A stretch of 51,180 nt of DNA from an uncultured Pseudobutyrivibrio sp. (GTDB lineage Bacteria; Bacillota; Clostridia; Lachnospirales; Lachnospiraceae): NCBI GenBank assembly GCA_946403965.1, contig CAMJBT010000017.1, forward strand, positions 1 through 51,180. The letters are read 5' to 3'. The position numbers and the translations under genes were made by a program. Positions 16,128 through 25,263 of this stretch are shown here, piece by piece; positions within the stretch are counted from its first letter, which is position 1; each line of letters begins with the position of its first letter. The notes under the pieces are model-generated. The model did no database searches and was not told the origin of the DNA. It saw nothing but the letters and a program-made list of their open reading frames with translations.

Positions 16128-16214
16128 GAATCTATCAACCTAATTCTGGCGACAGATTCCTTCTTTATAAATCAAAAAGTCCTTACAGAAATCTTTTGAT
16201 TTACTGCAAGGACT
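16128..16214 (-). terminator. Tandem terminators after the hydrogenase operon
   Basis: First hairpin (16178-16214, minus strand): AGTCCTTGCAG paired with CTGTAAGGACT, then TTTTTG. Second (16128-16159): GAATCTGTC paired with GATAGATTC, then TTTTTTTG. Two in series imply strict insulation from the DUF5722 operon. Confidence 0.8.
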
Positions 16215-16289
16215 CTAATTTTTTGAATAATCAAAAATCGTAAATTTTATTTACTTTTCTAAATACCTCTACCGGATACTCTAGTAGAT

Positions 16290-17768
16290 TTACTCCATAT
16301 GTCCATCACGGAACATAGAGAATTTATCCATTGGGTAGTTCTCAAGGTTTTCAAGAATCTTACGTCCATCAGCCTTGCCGATAAGACCTGTTCTAGCCTT
16401 GAGGATTTCACGCTCAGCCTTGTGCTTTGATGGTCCACCAACGCAACCGCCTTCGCAAATCATACCCTCGATGAAATCAACATCAAGCTTTCCGCTCTTT
16501 AAGAGCATAAGTGCCTTCTTACACTCAGCACCACCTGCGCACTGCATAAGCTTAATATCATCTGTGTTCTGTCCACGCTCCTGCATGCACTCGATAACAG
16601 CCTTTGCAACACCGCCTGAAGATGCGAAATGCTTACCAAATGTAGAAGACTCCTGATAGTTCTCCTCTACTGGCTCAAACTCAACACCCTTAGAACGCAT
16701 TAATGCACGAAGCTCACCAAATGTGATAACGTAATCTGCATTTCCTGGTACTGTCTCATCAGCAGCCTCAGACTTCTTAGCGATACATGGTCCAACGAAT
16801 ACTGTAACAGTATCCTCGCCCATTGTAGCCTTAACGAAACGTGAAATAGCACACATTGGAGATACAGTTGAAGACATGTTGTTCTCGAACTGCTCTGGGA
16901 AGTGCTTTCTAAGCATATTGATGAAAGCTGGGCAGCAAGATGTTGTCATCTTACGTCCTTCTTCCTTAGCCTCAAACCACTCAGCTGACTCATAAGCAGC
17001 AGTCATATCGCCACCAAGACCAACTTCAATCATATCTGTGAAACCGATCTTCTTGCATGCTTCTTTAACTGCAGCCATTGAGATATCCTCACCGAACTGA
17101 CCCTCTGTAGCAGGAGCACACATAGCGATAACCTTCTTGCCCTCAAGGATAGCCTTGATGATATGTACAAGATATGTTTTAGAACCGATAGCACCAAATG
17201 GACAGCTGTGGATACAGTGACCACATGAGATACACTTCTCATCATCAATTACACAGTGACCGTACTCGTCGTAAGAAATAGCACCAACTGGGCATGCCTT
17301 CTTACATGGTCTCTCAAGATGAACGATAGCCTGGTAAGGACATTCCTTAGCACACATACCGCACTCCTTACACTTTGAAGGATCGATGTGCATTCTATTT
17401 TCGCCTGGAGCGATAGCACCAAACTTACAAGAGTTGAGACAAGCCTTTCCAAGACAGAAACGGCAGTTGTCTGTAACTGAATATGATGCGATTGAACAGT
17501 CGTCACATGCAGGCTGGATAACCTGAACAACGTTCTTTGAATCCGGGTTTGTAGGAAGGTTCTCAGCGCATGAGAGGATAACTCTCTGTCTAACAATTTC
17601 TCTTTCCTTGTAAACGCAACAACGATATGTTGGTCTTGGTCCAGGAATGATTTCGTAACAAACAGCCTCTTTGTGCTCTGCATCAAGCTCGCCCTTCCAT
17701 GCGAGCTTACAAACCTCTTCCATAATGTTGTGCTTCAATCTTACAATGCTTTGATCTGAAGTAACCAT
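16290..17768 (-). CDS. [FeFe] hydrogenase, group-B-like, with multiple Fe-S domains
   Basis: Iron-only hydrogenase of 492 aa, probably oxidising or evolving H2 with ferredoxin. The N-terminal ~200 residues carry many cysteines, including CRFCLGKACLNSC and two ferredoxin-like [4Fe-4S] units (CKECGMCAKECP, CISCGHCIHSCP). The H-cluster motifs are TTSCCPAF (Cys278/279), GPCIAKKSE (Cys328) and EGMICEGGCVGG (Cys438, Cys442). These differ from group A (usually MPCxxKxxE and xMACxxGCxxGGGxP) and match the group B pattern as I recall it. It is last in an operon with all three H-cluster maturases, so holoenzyme assembly is self-contained. Partner and direction are not shown by the sequence. Confidence 0.9.
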   Translation of the reverse strand: MVTSDQSIVRLKHNIMEEVCKLAWKGELDAEHKEAVCYEIIPGPRPTYRCCVYKEREIVRQRVILSCAENLPTNPDSKNVVQVIQPACDDCSIASYSVTDNCRFCLGKACLNSCKFGAIAPGENRMHIDPSKCKECGMCAKECPYQAIVHLERPCKKACPVGAISYDEYGHCVIDDEKCISCGHCIHSCPFGAIGSKTYLVHIIKAILEGKKVIAMCAPATEGQFGEDISMAAVKEACKKIGFTDMIEVGLGGDMTAAYESAEWFEAKEEGRKMTTSCCPAFINMLRKHFPEQFENNMSSTVSPMCAISRFVKATMGEDTVTVFVGPCIAKKSEAADETVPGNADYVITFGELRALMRSKGVEFEPVEENYQESSTFGKHFASSGGVAKAVIECMQERGQNTDDIKLMQCAGGAECKKALMLLKSGKLDVDFIEGMICEGGCVGGPSKHKAEREILKARTGLIGKADGRKILENLENYPMDKFSMFRDGHME

Positions 17769-17793
17769 ATTTTTCTCCTTTTAAAATATACTT

Positions 17794-18996
17794 TTATTTG
17801 CCAGTTTTTATAATTCTTAGACTTCTGTCTAAAATTCCATTGAACTTTGCAATGGCCATTCCATAGTTAACAATCGGAACGCCTTGCTGTTTGCAGCGCT
17901 TGGTTCTACTCTGCATTTCAGCCTCATTGACCATGCAACCACCGCAGTGAACTACAAGCTTGTATTTTGATAAATCCTCAGGGAAATCATTTCCTGATGT
18001 AAACTCAAAATTGATTTCCTTGCCAGTGAACTTTTTAATCCATCCTGGAAGCTTAACTGTACCTATATCGTTGCATTGACGATGATGTGTACATGCTTCC
18101 GAAATTAGGACTGTATCATTTTCCTCAAGGCTTTCGAGAGCTGCAACCCCTTCAAGCTGTGTTGACAAACTGCCTCTATAGCGAGCCAGCAATATACTGA
18201 AAGAAGTAAGCTCTATCTCGTCAGGAACAATCTTTGCTACCTGATTAAATGCTTGAGAATCTGTTATCACAAGAGATATTTTGCTGTTTTCTTCAAGAAC
18301 TTCTTTAAGTTCTTCAGGCTGGCAACAAATAATTTTGCAATTATGATCCAGCAAATCTCTGAGAACCATCTGCTGAGGTAGAATTACTCTTCCCTTAGGT
18401 GCTGATTCATCAATTGGAATTACAAGGACAACTGTGCTTTTTTCCTCAACCAAATCAGCTACTAATACCGGTTCCTTTTCTTTTATCTGTGGAAGAAGCT
18501 TTATCAATGCTTCCTTTACTGAGCTCATATCATCGCTTGTAGCATCTAGATATATCAATTGCTCATCAGAAGGAATTTCTTTATAGCTATGAGCTTTTGC
18601 TTCATCCACGTGATTTTGAATTATTATATGTGGAAGCTTTCTTTCAACAACAAGCTTGATGAAAGCCTCTTCCTCATCTGTAAGACTATCATTTCGAGCG
18701 TCTAACACAAGAACTACAATATCAATTTCATCTAAGATGCGATATGTTCTGTTCTTGCGAAGCTCTCCCAGTTCCCCCTCATCATCAAAGCCTGCTGTAT
18801 CAATAATAACAACAGGACCAATTGGAAGGATTTCCATAGCCTTTTTTACAGGATCTGTAGTAGTGCCCTTGAAGTCTGAAACAAGTGATACAGGCTGATT
18901 GGTAAGCTTATTGACTATACTTGATTTACCTGCATTTCTTATGCCAAAAAAACCAATGTGGGTACGCTGGGCACTAGGGGTCGTGTTTAAAGACAT
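17794..18996 (-). CDS. hydF: [FeFe] hydrogenase maturation GTPase HydF
   Basis: Scaffold GTPase that receives the 2Fe subcluster from HydE/HydG and delivers it to the hydrogenase; 400 aa. The GTPase domain has a P-loop at residues 18-27 (GIRNAGKSSI), Switch II DTAGFDDEG and an NHVD-like G4. A dimerisation region follows. The C-terminal cluster-binding domain has CTHHRQC and HCGGCM, giving the family's CxHx46-53HCxxC-type ligand set. It lies 25 bp upstream of the hydrogenase gene. Confidence 0.95.
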   Translation of the reverse strand: MSLNTTPSAQRTHIGFFGIRNAGKSSIVNKLTNQPVSLVSDFKGTTTDPVKKAMEILPIGPVVIIDTAGFDDEGELGELRKNRTYRILDEIDIVVLVLDARNDSLTDEEEAFIKLVVERKLPHIIIQNHVDEAKAHSYKEIPSDEQLIYLDATSDDMSSVKEALIKLLPQIKEKEPVLVADLVEEKSTVVLVIPIDESAPKGRVILPQQMVLRDLLDHNCKIICCQPEELKEVLEENSKISLVITDSQAFNQVAKIVPDEIELTSFSILLARYRGSLSTQLEGVAALESLEENDTVLISEACTHHRQCNDIGTVKLPGWIKKFTGKEINFEFTSGNDFPEDLSKYKLVVHCGGCMVNEAEMQSRTKRCKQQGVPIVNYGMAIAKFNGILDRSLRIIKTGK

Positions 18997-19129
18997 TTTT
19001 ACACCTCATCTGTAGCTTTCATTACAATACTTTTCTGTCACCTTTTTCAAAGAAAACAGGCTTCAATTGAATGCTCAGACTCTATTTATTATAAAATATA
19101 AATTTGTATTTTTTATTAACAATATCTAA

Positions 19130-20572
19130 CTAGAAGCGGAAATCTCTTCTGTTTGAGTTCTTTATTGCTTCAATATTTTCCTCAGCTGTCTTGCGAACAT
19201 TTTCCTTTGGAATCTTCTTGAGCTCTTCCTCAATCATCTTGTATCCAACCTTCTTTGTTTCCTCAGAAGCATAATCTACAAGATATTCTGTAAGTGTCAT
19301 CAATGCATTTGGATGACAGCAATTGATAATTTGACCTGTCTTACATAGTGACATAAATCTGTCTCCTGTACGACCTGCACGATAGCATGCTGTACAGAAT
19401 GATGGAATATGTCCTGTCTCCATAAGCCAACGAACTACTTCATCAAGAGTACGCTGATCTGAAACATCGAACTGCTCTGTATCATGTGGACGCTCTTCCT
19501 CTGTGTAGCCTCCTACTGATGTACGGCTGGCACCAGAAACCTGAGAGATGCCCACCTGAAGCATCTTGCGACGAACCTCTTCAGACTCACGAGTAGAAAT
19601 AATCATACCTGTGTAAGGAACTGCGATTCTGATGCAGGCAGCAATCTTTGTGAACATCTCGTCTGGAATTGAGTTGTCAAATACATCTGGATCGATATCA
19701 TCTGCATGCTTTACACGTGGTACAGAAATAGTGTGTGGACCAACGCCGTGTACAGCTTCAAGATGTTCTGCATGCATAAGAAGACCTGCGAACTCGTACT
19801 TGTAGCTTTCAAGACCAAAGAGAACACCAAGACCAACGTCATCGATGCCACCCTCCATTGCACGGTCCATAGCCTCTGTGTGATATGCATAATCATGCTT
19901 TGGACCTGTTGGATGAAGCTCCTCGTAGCTTTCTTTATTGTATGTCTCCTGGAAGAGGATGTAAGTACCAATACCTGCTTCCTTGAGCTTACGATAGTTT
20001 TCAACTGTTGTAGCTGCAATATTAACGTTTACACGTCTAATATCACCATTTTTATGATGAATGCTGTAAATAGTGTTGATGCATTCAAGGATGTACTCGA
20101 TTGGGTTGTTAACTGGATCCTCACCAGCCTCAATAGCAAGTCTCTTGTGACCCATATCCTGAAGTGCAATAACCTCTGCCTTAACTTCTTCCTGAGTAAG
20201 CTTCTTACGTCCGATATGCTTGTTCTTAAGATGATATGGACAGTAAACACATCCGTTTACACAGTAGTTTGAAAGGTAAAGTGGTGCAAAAAGAACAATT
20301 CGGTTGCCGTAGAAAGCATCCTTGATTTCCTGCGCTACCTGATACATCTTCTCGATGTATTTTGGCTCCTCACAAGCTAAAAGTACAGAAGCCTCACGAT
20401 GAGTAAGCCCTTTACAAACACAACCTTCAGCTGTCTTTACTGGACGAGCCTTTTCTAACAGCTCCTCAATAAGCTCGAAATTGTTTTTGTTAGCCTCGGC
20501 ATAGGCGATAGTATCAAGGATTTCTTGATTGTCTATGAATTCCTCAGCCTTCATAGAATTAACATTGTACAT
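19130..20572 (-). CDS. hydG: [FeFe] hydrogenase H-cluster radical SAM maturase HydG
   Basis: Radical SAM tyrosine lyase that makes the CO and CN ligands of the H-cluster; 480 aa. The radical SAM motif CVNGCVYC spans residues 104-111. The distinctive C-terminal region with CTACYRAGRTGDRFM and CCHPNALMTLTEY binds the auxiliary cluster and separates HydG from ThiH. AGAGG lies 8 nt before the ATG. It is 19 bp downstream of hydE. Confidence 0.96.
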   Translation of the reverse strand: MYNVNSMKAEEFIDNQEILDTIAYAEANKNNFELIEELLEKARPVKTAEGCVCKGLTHREASVLLACEEPKYIEKMYQVAQEIKDAFYGNRIVLFAPLYLSNYCVNGCVYCPYHLKNKHIGRKKLTQEEVKAEVIALQDMGHKRLAIEAGEDPVNNPIEYILECINTIYSIHHKNGDIRRVNVNIAATTVENYRKLKEAGIGTYILFQETYNKESYEELHPTGPKHDYAYHTEAMDRAMEGGIDDVGLGVLFGLESYKYEFAGLLMHAEHLEAVHGVGPHTISVPRVKHADDIDPDVFDNSIPDEMFTKIAACIRIAVPYTGMIISTRESEEVRRKMLQVGISQVSGASRTSVGGYTEEERPHDTEQFDVSDQRTLDEVVRWLMETGHIPSFCTACYRAGRTGDRFMSLCKTGQIINCCHPNALMTLTEYLVDYASEETKKVGYKMIEEELKKIPKENVRKTAEENIEAIKNSNRRDFRF

Positions 20573-20591
20573 TTATATTACCTCTTTTCTA

Positions 20592-21644
20592 TTAAAAACC
20601 TGCTCTGTTTCCCGGATCCTCCACTATTTCATATCCAATAGAGGACACACGATTTTTCAGGCAGACAATGCACTCTGCTGCTTCTTCACCGGTACAGATT
20701 TTGTTGTCATATAAAGAGTACTTTTTGCGTACACTTCCCGGAGATAGATTAGGCATAACCACGTTGGCACCAGCCTGGATTCCCATTTCGCGGCCCTTTG
20801 GATGTATAGTGCCAAGTGCAGTAGTAGCAGGCAATAAAACCTGCGGATATATAATGCGGATAAGTGACAGACAAAGCAATGTAGTCTCTAAAGTTCCACT
20901 TGCTTCCTTTGCAAAAGGAGTGTCCTTATGACTGATATATGGACCAATGCCACACATATCCGGCTTGAATTCCTCAACAAACTTCAGATCCATCGCAAGG
21001 TCTTTCGCTGTTTGACCAGGTGATTCCACCATAAACCCTGCACCTACCTGATATCCGATTTCCCTTAAATCTCTAAGGCAATTCATCCTGTTTTCCCACG
21101 ACATGGAAGCTGGATGAAGCTTGGCATAAAGCTCAGGATTTGCAGTCTCGTGTCTCAGTAAATAACGAGATGCACCTGCATCAAAATATGCCTGATAGCT
21201 TTCTTTTGAACGTTCTCCAATGGAAAGGGTAACAACCATATCTGGATGCAGCTTTTTAATTGAACGAACGATTTCGCAAATATCCTGATCTGAATAAGCG
21301 AAATCCTCTCCGCCCTGAAGAACAGTAGTCCTAAAGCCCAATTTATATCCTGTATCAGCACATTCAATTATATCTGATTTTGACAGGCGATACCTCTCAC
21401 ATTGAATATTATCACGTCTAATTCCACAATAGTAACAATTATTGCGGCAAAAATTGGTAAATTCTACCAAGCCACGAGTGTACACTTTGTTGCCATAATA
21501 CTGATGCTGATAAGCCCTTGCATATTCAGCCGCCAATTCCAGAAGCTGACTGTCCATATGCTCAATCAAATACTGATATTGCTCAACAGTAAGCGAATGA
21601 CTATTATTTAATTCTTCAAGTAGTTTTTTTGATTCTTGATCCAT
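20592..21644 (-). CDS. hydE: [FeFe] hydrogenase H-cluster radical SAM maturase HydE
   Basis: Radical SAM enzyme acting on the path to the dithiomethylamine bridge and 2Fe subcluster; 350 aa. CRNNCYYCG lies at residues 66-74. GLVEFTNFC before it and VLQGGED, SIGERSKESYQ and PNLSPGSVRKKYSLYDNK later are typical of HydE. A BioB/PylB-like fold is expected. First gene of the operon hydE-hydG-hydF-hydrogenase, which starts after a ~340-bp gap. Confidence 0.95.
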   Translation of the reverse strand: MDQESKKLLEELNNSHSLTVEQYQYLIEHMDSQLLELAAEYARAYQHQYYGNKVYTRGLVEFTNFCRNNCYYCGIRRDNIQCERYRLSKSDIIECADTGYKLGFRTTVLQGGEDFAYSDQDICEIVRSIKKLHPDMVVTLSIGERSKESYQAYFDAGASRYLLRHETANPELYAKLHPASMSWENRMNCLRDLREIGYQVGAGFMVESPGQTAKDLAMDLKFVEEFKPDMCGIGPYISHKDTPFAKEASGTLETTLLCLSLIRIIYPQVLLPATTALGTIHPKGREMGIQAGANVVMPNLSPGSVRKKYSLYDNKICTGEEAAECIVCLKNRVSSIGYEIVEDPGNRAGF

Positions 21645-21832
21645 ATTCTTTATTGAGAAAATATATCGTTTATTTTTTCACAATCTATACTATATCATAA
21701 TTTAACTAGGGTTAAAGTTTTATTTTCAATACATGCTACATGCCATCCCCAGTGACTATTCCTAAGCCATGCCTTGGCAGGGGTCCTTACAAAAAAACGA
21801 AGAGAACGCCGGGATTTGGCAGAACACGAAAA
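21645..21832. other. Upstream region of the hyd operon
   Basis: No gene. It holds an inverted repeat TTTAAC-TAGG-GTTAAA (21701-21716), about 60 bp before hydE, which could be an operator. Further upstream are small GC-richer hairpins (for example GCCATGCCTTGGC) of unknown role. Confidence 0.4.
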
Positions 21833-21868
21833 AGGGATGCAGCAAGTCTCCCAAATTGCTGCATCCCT
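21833..21868 (-). terminator. Terminator after the coiled-coil protein gene
   Basis: Minus-strand AGGGATGCAGCAA and TTGCTGCATCCCT form a 13-bp perfect stem followed by TTTTTCG. It lies 120 bp past the stop at 21988 and can also act on the plus strand. Confidence 0.85.
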
Positions 21869-21987
21869 ATAGGCTTTTACTTTTTGAGCTTAGCTCTAAG
21901 TTGCCTTCTTGTGTGGTAATTTTCAACCATGGTTCTGAAAATTCTCATTCTCAAAAACAACACCTTCATAACACTTTACCTCATTTT

Positions 21988-24186
21988 TTATTGATTAAGT
22001 TTGTCGATGATTTTGGCTGCTGCATGACGTTTTACTTCAAGAATAGCAACGCCACCTGCTGCAACAGATACACCGGCAAGCCCAATAAACCATTTACCAC
22101 GTTCCATGATTCCTGAAAGTGTAATACCAAGTGGAGTCTCCTCCTCTGGAATCTGAATGACTTCTGTAGGTGGAGTATCTATTTCCGACTCTACCTCTGA
22201 AGCATCATCTAATGATTGACTGCCAGCTGCGGATATGCCGCCAACAGTATTTTCGCTATTAGTATCCTGAACACTGGAATGTACTGTGCCATTTGTTTGA
22301 ATTATTGGCAATGTATTTGGTTCTTCTAATAGCTCTTCTTCTATTACATCTTCCAATGCAATCAGCTGAGATACTGGGTAAAACTCTTGTACCTCAACGG
22401 AATCGTTTTGACTTTGTGTTTGCCCCTGAGGCTTGGCAAGGGCCGGGAAGCGGGATGTAAAAATATCCTTGGCTTCCTCTAAAGCATTTTTTGCTTTGGT
22501 AAGGTTGTCCTTTGCCATACTGTATGTTTCTTTGGCTGAGTTCAACTGCATTTCCAAGCGAACCATATTTGTCGCAGAAATAAGTGTCCCTCCCTGCTCT
22601 AAGGACTCAAGTCTCTTTTGAATGTCCGCAACCTTGTTGCTGGCATCTTTGTATTGAGTACGTGCATCAGTCACTGATTTGATAAGATTATCGTATGCAG
22701 TCACCTTTGCCCTAACATTCGAAATATATGACGTATAGTCTTTAGAGTCATCCATCCAAAGAGGACTTCCTGTATTAGAAAACTTCTCGTCAATTCTAGA
22801 GTAAACTGTAGCAGTATATGTACCTTCAGTCACCCACTGAAGTCCCAATAACCTAAGAGATGCATCCCAATCGTCATTGAATTGAACGTCTACCTTGTAC
22901 TCTTCTCTATCTGGCGTATAGTGATTTTTAACATATTCCTTGCCTTGAGCAATAGATGCTTTACGAGATGCTTTTTCTATTGGTCGAGCCCCTTCGTATT
23001 TACCATCCAGCTTGAACAGCGGGATATATGTCTCCTTGCCTATCACTATCGTATTGTTTAGCTTTTCAGCTTGATCCTTGGCAAGAACTACTGGATTGCC
23101 GTTAGAATCGTTATATTGATATGTAAGCTCCCTTGTGTATAGCTGAATTTGGCCACTATTAGAATCTATTTCATAACCATAATCAGCATTTATAGTTCTA
23201 AGAACCTTTCCTTCGGAATCTACTATGTCGTAACTAACATGTATGTATTCAGCTCCATCTTCTGATGCTACTGATGTGAAGTTTGAAATCTTCTGACCAT
23301 CTTCAAGCTCTTCCGTAGATGGAATGTAGTAATTTTGAAGAACTGCCTCAACGTATTTGGCTGTATCTGGGGCTTTGTTGTCCTCCGCTGCAATCAATGC
23401 ATCCGCTCCAGCCTCTGCAAGCTCTGTTCGTGCTTGTGCAAGCTGCTTTTCAAGTTCTTGAAGCTTTGCTTGTATCGCTTCTAAGGATGAATTAGCAGAG
23501 TCCATATCGCTCTTTGCATCAGTCATATTGCTGTTGTATGCCTTAAGTGCAGTATCATAATCATCCTTTGCCGACTCATAATCTGCCAATGCCTGATCAT
23601 ACTTTTCTGTAGCACTATCAAATGCTGTAGTAGCATCTTCTACAGTCTTTGATGTATCTGCAATAAGAAGCTGTGCATCATCCTTTGTGGTGGCATTGTC
23701 TGAAATGACAGAAACCGCATTCTGCGCATCATCAGCTGCCTGACTAACAGTATCCTGCATGGTACCTATTGCGTCATCGGCATCTGAAGCAGCTTGATCA
23801 ACCTGCTCCACAGCTGTATCTATAGCCTCTGATGCTTTGACTACATTTTCTGTGGATGTACAAGTAGAATCCACCGCATCTATAGCCACAGATTCATCCT
23901 GCGATATCTCGTCAACCTGCTGCTGGTATTGATTTTCCAATGCAGCATCACTAGCTGAGTCCTTGAGATTCTCACTTACGCCTGAATTATTCAATTGTTC
24001 TGATAAATTGGAAACATCCTCCGCCACTTCCATCTCGTCTGAAGCATCTGCTTCCTGTTCCTTAACACTGGCTTCAGTGTCAGTTGGGATTTCAACCTCA
24101 GCAGCATATGCAGTAAGGCTGACTGGCCCAGATAATAAAACTGCAGATAGACCGATGGACATAGCTTGAATTGTACGATTTCTCAT
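21988..24186 (-). CDS. Surface coiled-coil protein with C-terminal membrane anchor
   Basis: Function not recognised. 732 aa from the ATG at 24186 (AAGGA 10 nt upstream; a TTG at 24192 is an alternative). The N-terminus is an export signal (MRNRTIQAMSIGLSAVLLSG) with a cleavage-like AYAAEV. Residues ~30-260 are acidic and helical (repeated Ala/Asp/Val/Ser heptads). A globular region at ~270-500 has NFTSVASEDGAEYIHVSYD and GYEIDSNSGQIQLYTREL, resembling repeat-domain modules of secreted proteins. A second coiled coil follows (~505-600), then a Ser/Glu/Thr-rich stalk and one TM helix (WFIGLAGVSVAAGGVAIL) with a basic tail. No LPxTG is seen. Monocistronic, with its own terminator. Confidence 0.8.
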   Translation of the reverse strand: MRNRTIQAMSIGLSAVLLSGPVSLTAYAAEVEIPTDTEASVKEQEADASDEMEVAEDVSNLSEQLNNSGVSENLKDSASDAALENQYQQQVDEISQDESVAIDAVDSTCTSTENVVKASEAIDTAVEQVDQAASDADDAIGTMQDTVSQAADDAQNAVSVISDNATTKDDAQLLIADTSKTVEDATTAFDSATEKYDQALADYESAKDDYDTALKAYNSNMTDAKSDMDSANSSLEAIQAKLQELEKQLAQARTELAEAGADALIAAEDNKAPDTAKYVEAVLQNYYIPSTEELEDGQKISNFTSVASEDGAEYIHVSYDIVDSEGKVLRTINADYGYEIDSNSGQIQLYTRELTYQYNDSNGNPVVLAKDQAEKLNNTIVIGKETYIPLFKLDGKYEGARPIEKASRKASIAQGKEYVKNHYTPDREEYKVDVQFNDDWDASLRLLGLQWVTEGTYTATVYSRIDEKFSNTGSPLWMDDSKDYTSYISNVRAKVTAYDNLIKSVTDARTQYKDASNKVADIQKRLESLEQGGTLISATNMVRLEMQLNSAKETYSMAKDNLTKAKNALEEAKDIFTSRFPALAKPQGQTQSQNDSVEVQEFYPVSQLIALEDVIEEELLEEPNTLPIIQTNGTVHSSVQDTNSENTVGGISAAGSQSLDDASEVESEIDTPPTEVIQIPEEETPLGITLSGIMERGKWFIGLAGVSVAAGGVAILEVKRHAAAKIIDKLNQ

Positions 24187-24340
24187 AAACAATCAGTCCT
24201 TCTTTGTATAGCGTCTCCCTAAAGTTCCCCTATTGTTATAGTGTATTTCGTTATATACTTTAACAAATATAACAAAAGACGCAATACCTTTGGCAAAATC
24301 TTACTTATTTTGGCAAAAAAATAGTACTAATACCAAAAAA

Positions 24341-24369
24341 AGAGCCCATCAATCCATTGAATAGGCTCT
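24341..24369 (-). terminator. Terminator of the LytTR regulator gene
   Basis: Minus-strand AGAGCC...GGCTCT with paired inner bases, followed by TTTTTTTGG, 13 bp after the stop. Confidence 0.8.
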
Positions 24370-24382
24370 ATATAAAACATTA

Positions 24383-25096
24383 TTATATTGTATTAAAATG
24401 ATAATCCTGAATCTGCTGCTTAATCTCTCCAACTTTTTTTGCAGATATCGGGAACACTGTGCGGTCATCAAGATATACATCAGGACCATCTATCTTGTCA
24501 ATAAAATCCATATTAATGATAATTCCACGATTTATCATCAGAAAACGTTTGTCAGAACCAGCCATGCTTAAAAATTCGCCGGAAGTCAATCTGACCCTTG
24601 ATGACGAACCATCATCCTTGTGAATCTCCAGATAATGACCATCAGTAGTAACAGAGACAATATTCTTTAGATATATTCTCTCTTCCATAGACCCAACATT
24701 AATTTTGATAAATATGGCATCTATAGGTGTGTGCTCTACTATCTCACACATCAAGCGATCAATACGCTCCATTGTAAATGGTTTTGTAATGTAATCAAAT
24801 GCATGCAGAGAAAAAGCATCTGGATAATGACCATCCGAAGCTGTCATGAAAATCAAAAATGTTCGCTCTGAAAGTTCGCGAAGCTTTTTTGCTGTCTCGA
24901 TTCCATCCATATCCGGCATAAAGATATCCATAAAAACTATGTCAAACCGTCTATCCTTTAATGCCTCCACAAATGCAGGTCCCGTTTCGAACTCTTCAAT
25001 ATCCATCTGAAGAGACCTATCCTTTGCAACCTTTTCAACCATCATTTTTAGCTGCATTCTGAATAAACTTTCATCATCAATAACTGCTACTCTCAT
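24383..25096 (-). CDS. LytTR-family response regulator
   Basis: DNA-binding response regulator of the LytR/AgrA class; 237 aa. The receiver domain (1-~120) has the acidic pair Asp7-Asp8, phospho-acceptor Asp57 (FDIVFMDIFMPDMDG), Thr/Ser at FMTAS and Lys at ITKPF. The LytTR domain (~130-235) has the typical YLKNIVSVTTDGHYLEIH and FLMINRGIIINMDFIDKI. Its divergent neighbour is a hybrid kinase, but that kinase has its own receiver and HPt, so partnership is plausible rather than certain. LytTR regulators often control extracellular products; the surface coiled-coil gene next to it is a candidate target. Confidence 0.93.
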   Translation of the reverse strand: MRVAVIDDESLFRMQLKMMVEKVAKDRSLQMDIEEFETGPAFVEALKDRRFDIVFMDIFMPDMDGIETAKKLRELSERTFLIFMTASDGHYPDAFSLHAFDYITKPFTMERIDRLMCEIVEHTPIDAIFIKINVGSMEERIYLKNIVSVTTDGHYLEIHKDDGSSSRVRLTSGEFLSMAGSDKRFLMINRGIIINMDFIDKIDGPDVYLDDRTVFPISAKKVGEIKQQIQDYHFNTI

Positions 25097-25263
25097 CTTG
25101 CCTCCCCGTATGCAAAAGTCGTATCATTACTTCTTTCTGCTATAATACCACAAATTTATTCATATGATAATGAAAATTGTATAAACATTATATATAATAT
25201 TAATGAATATTATCTGTAACTATCAACGCATAATATTAATATATATACAATTAGGAAATTACT

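Noticed and set aside
19706..20272. 188-codon plus-strand frame inside hydG
   Set aside because: Antisense shadow of a well-conserved enzyme gene; no upstream signals and Cys/Ile-rich nonsense composition.
21701..21716. Rex (redox) operator before hydE
   Set aside because: TTTAAC-TAGG-GTTAAA is symmetric but inside-out relative to the Rex TTGTTA...TAACAA pattern; kept only as an unnamed inverted repeat.
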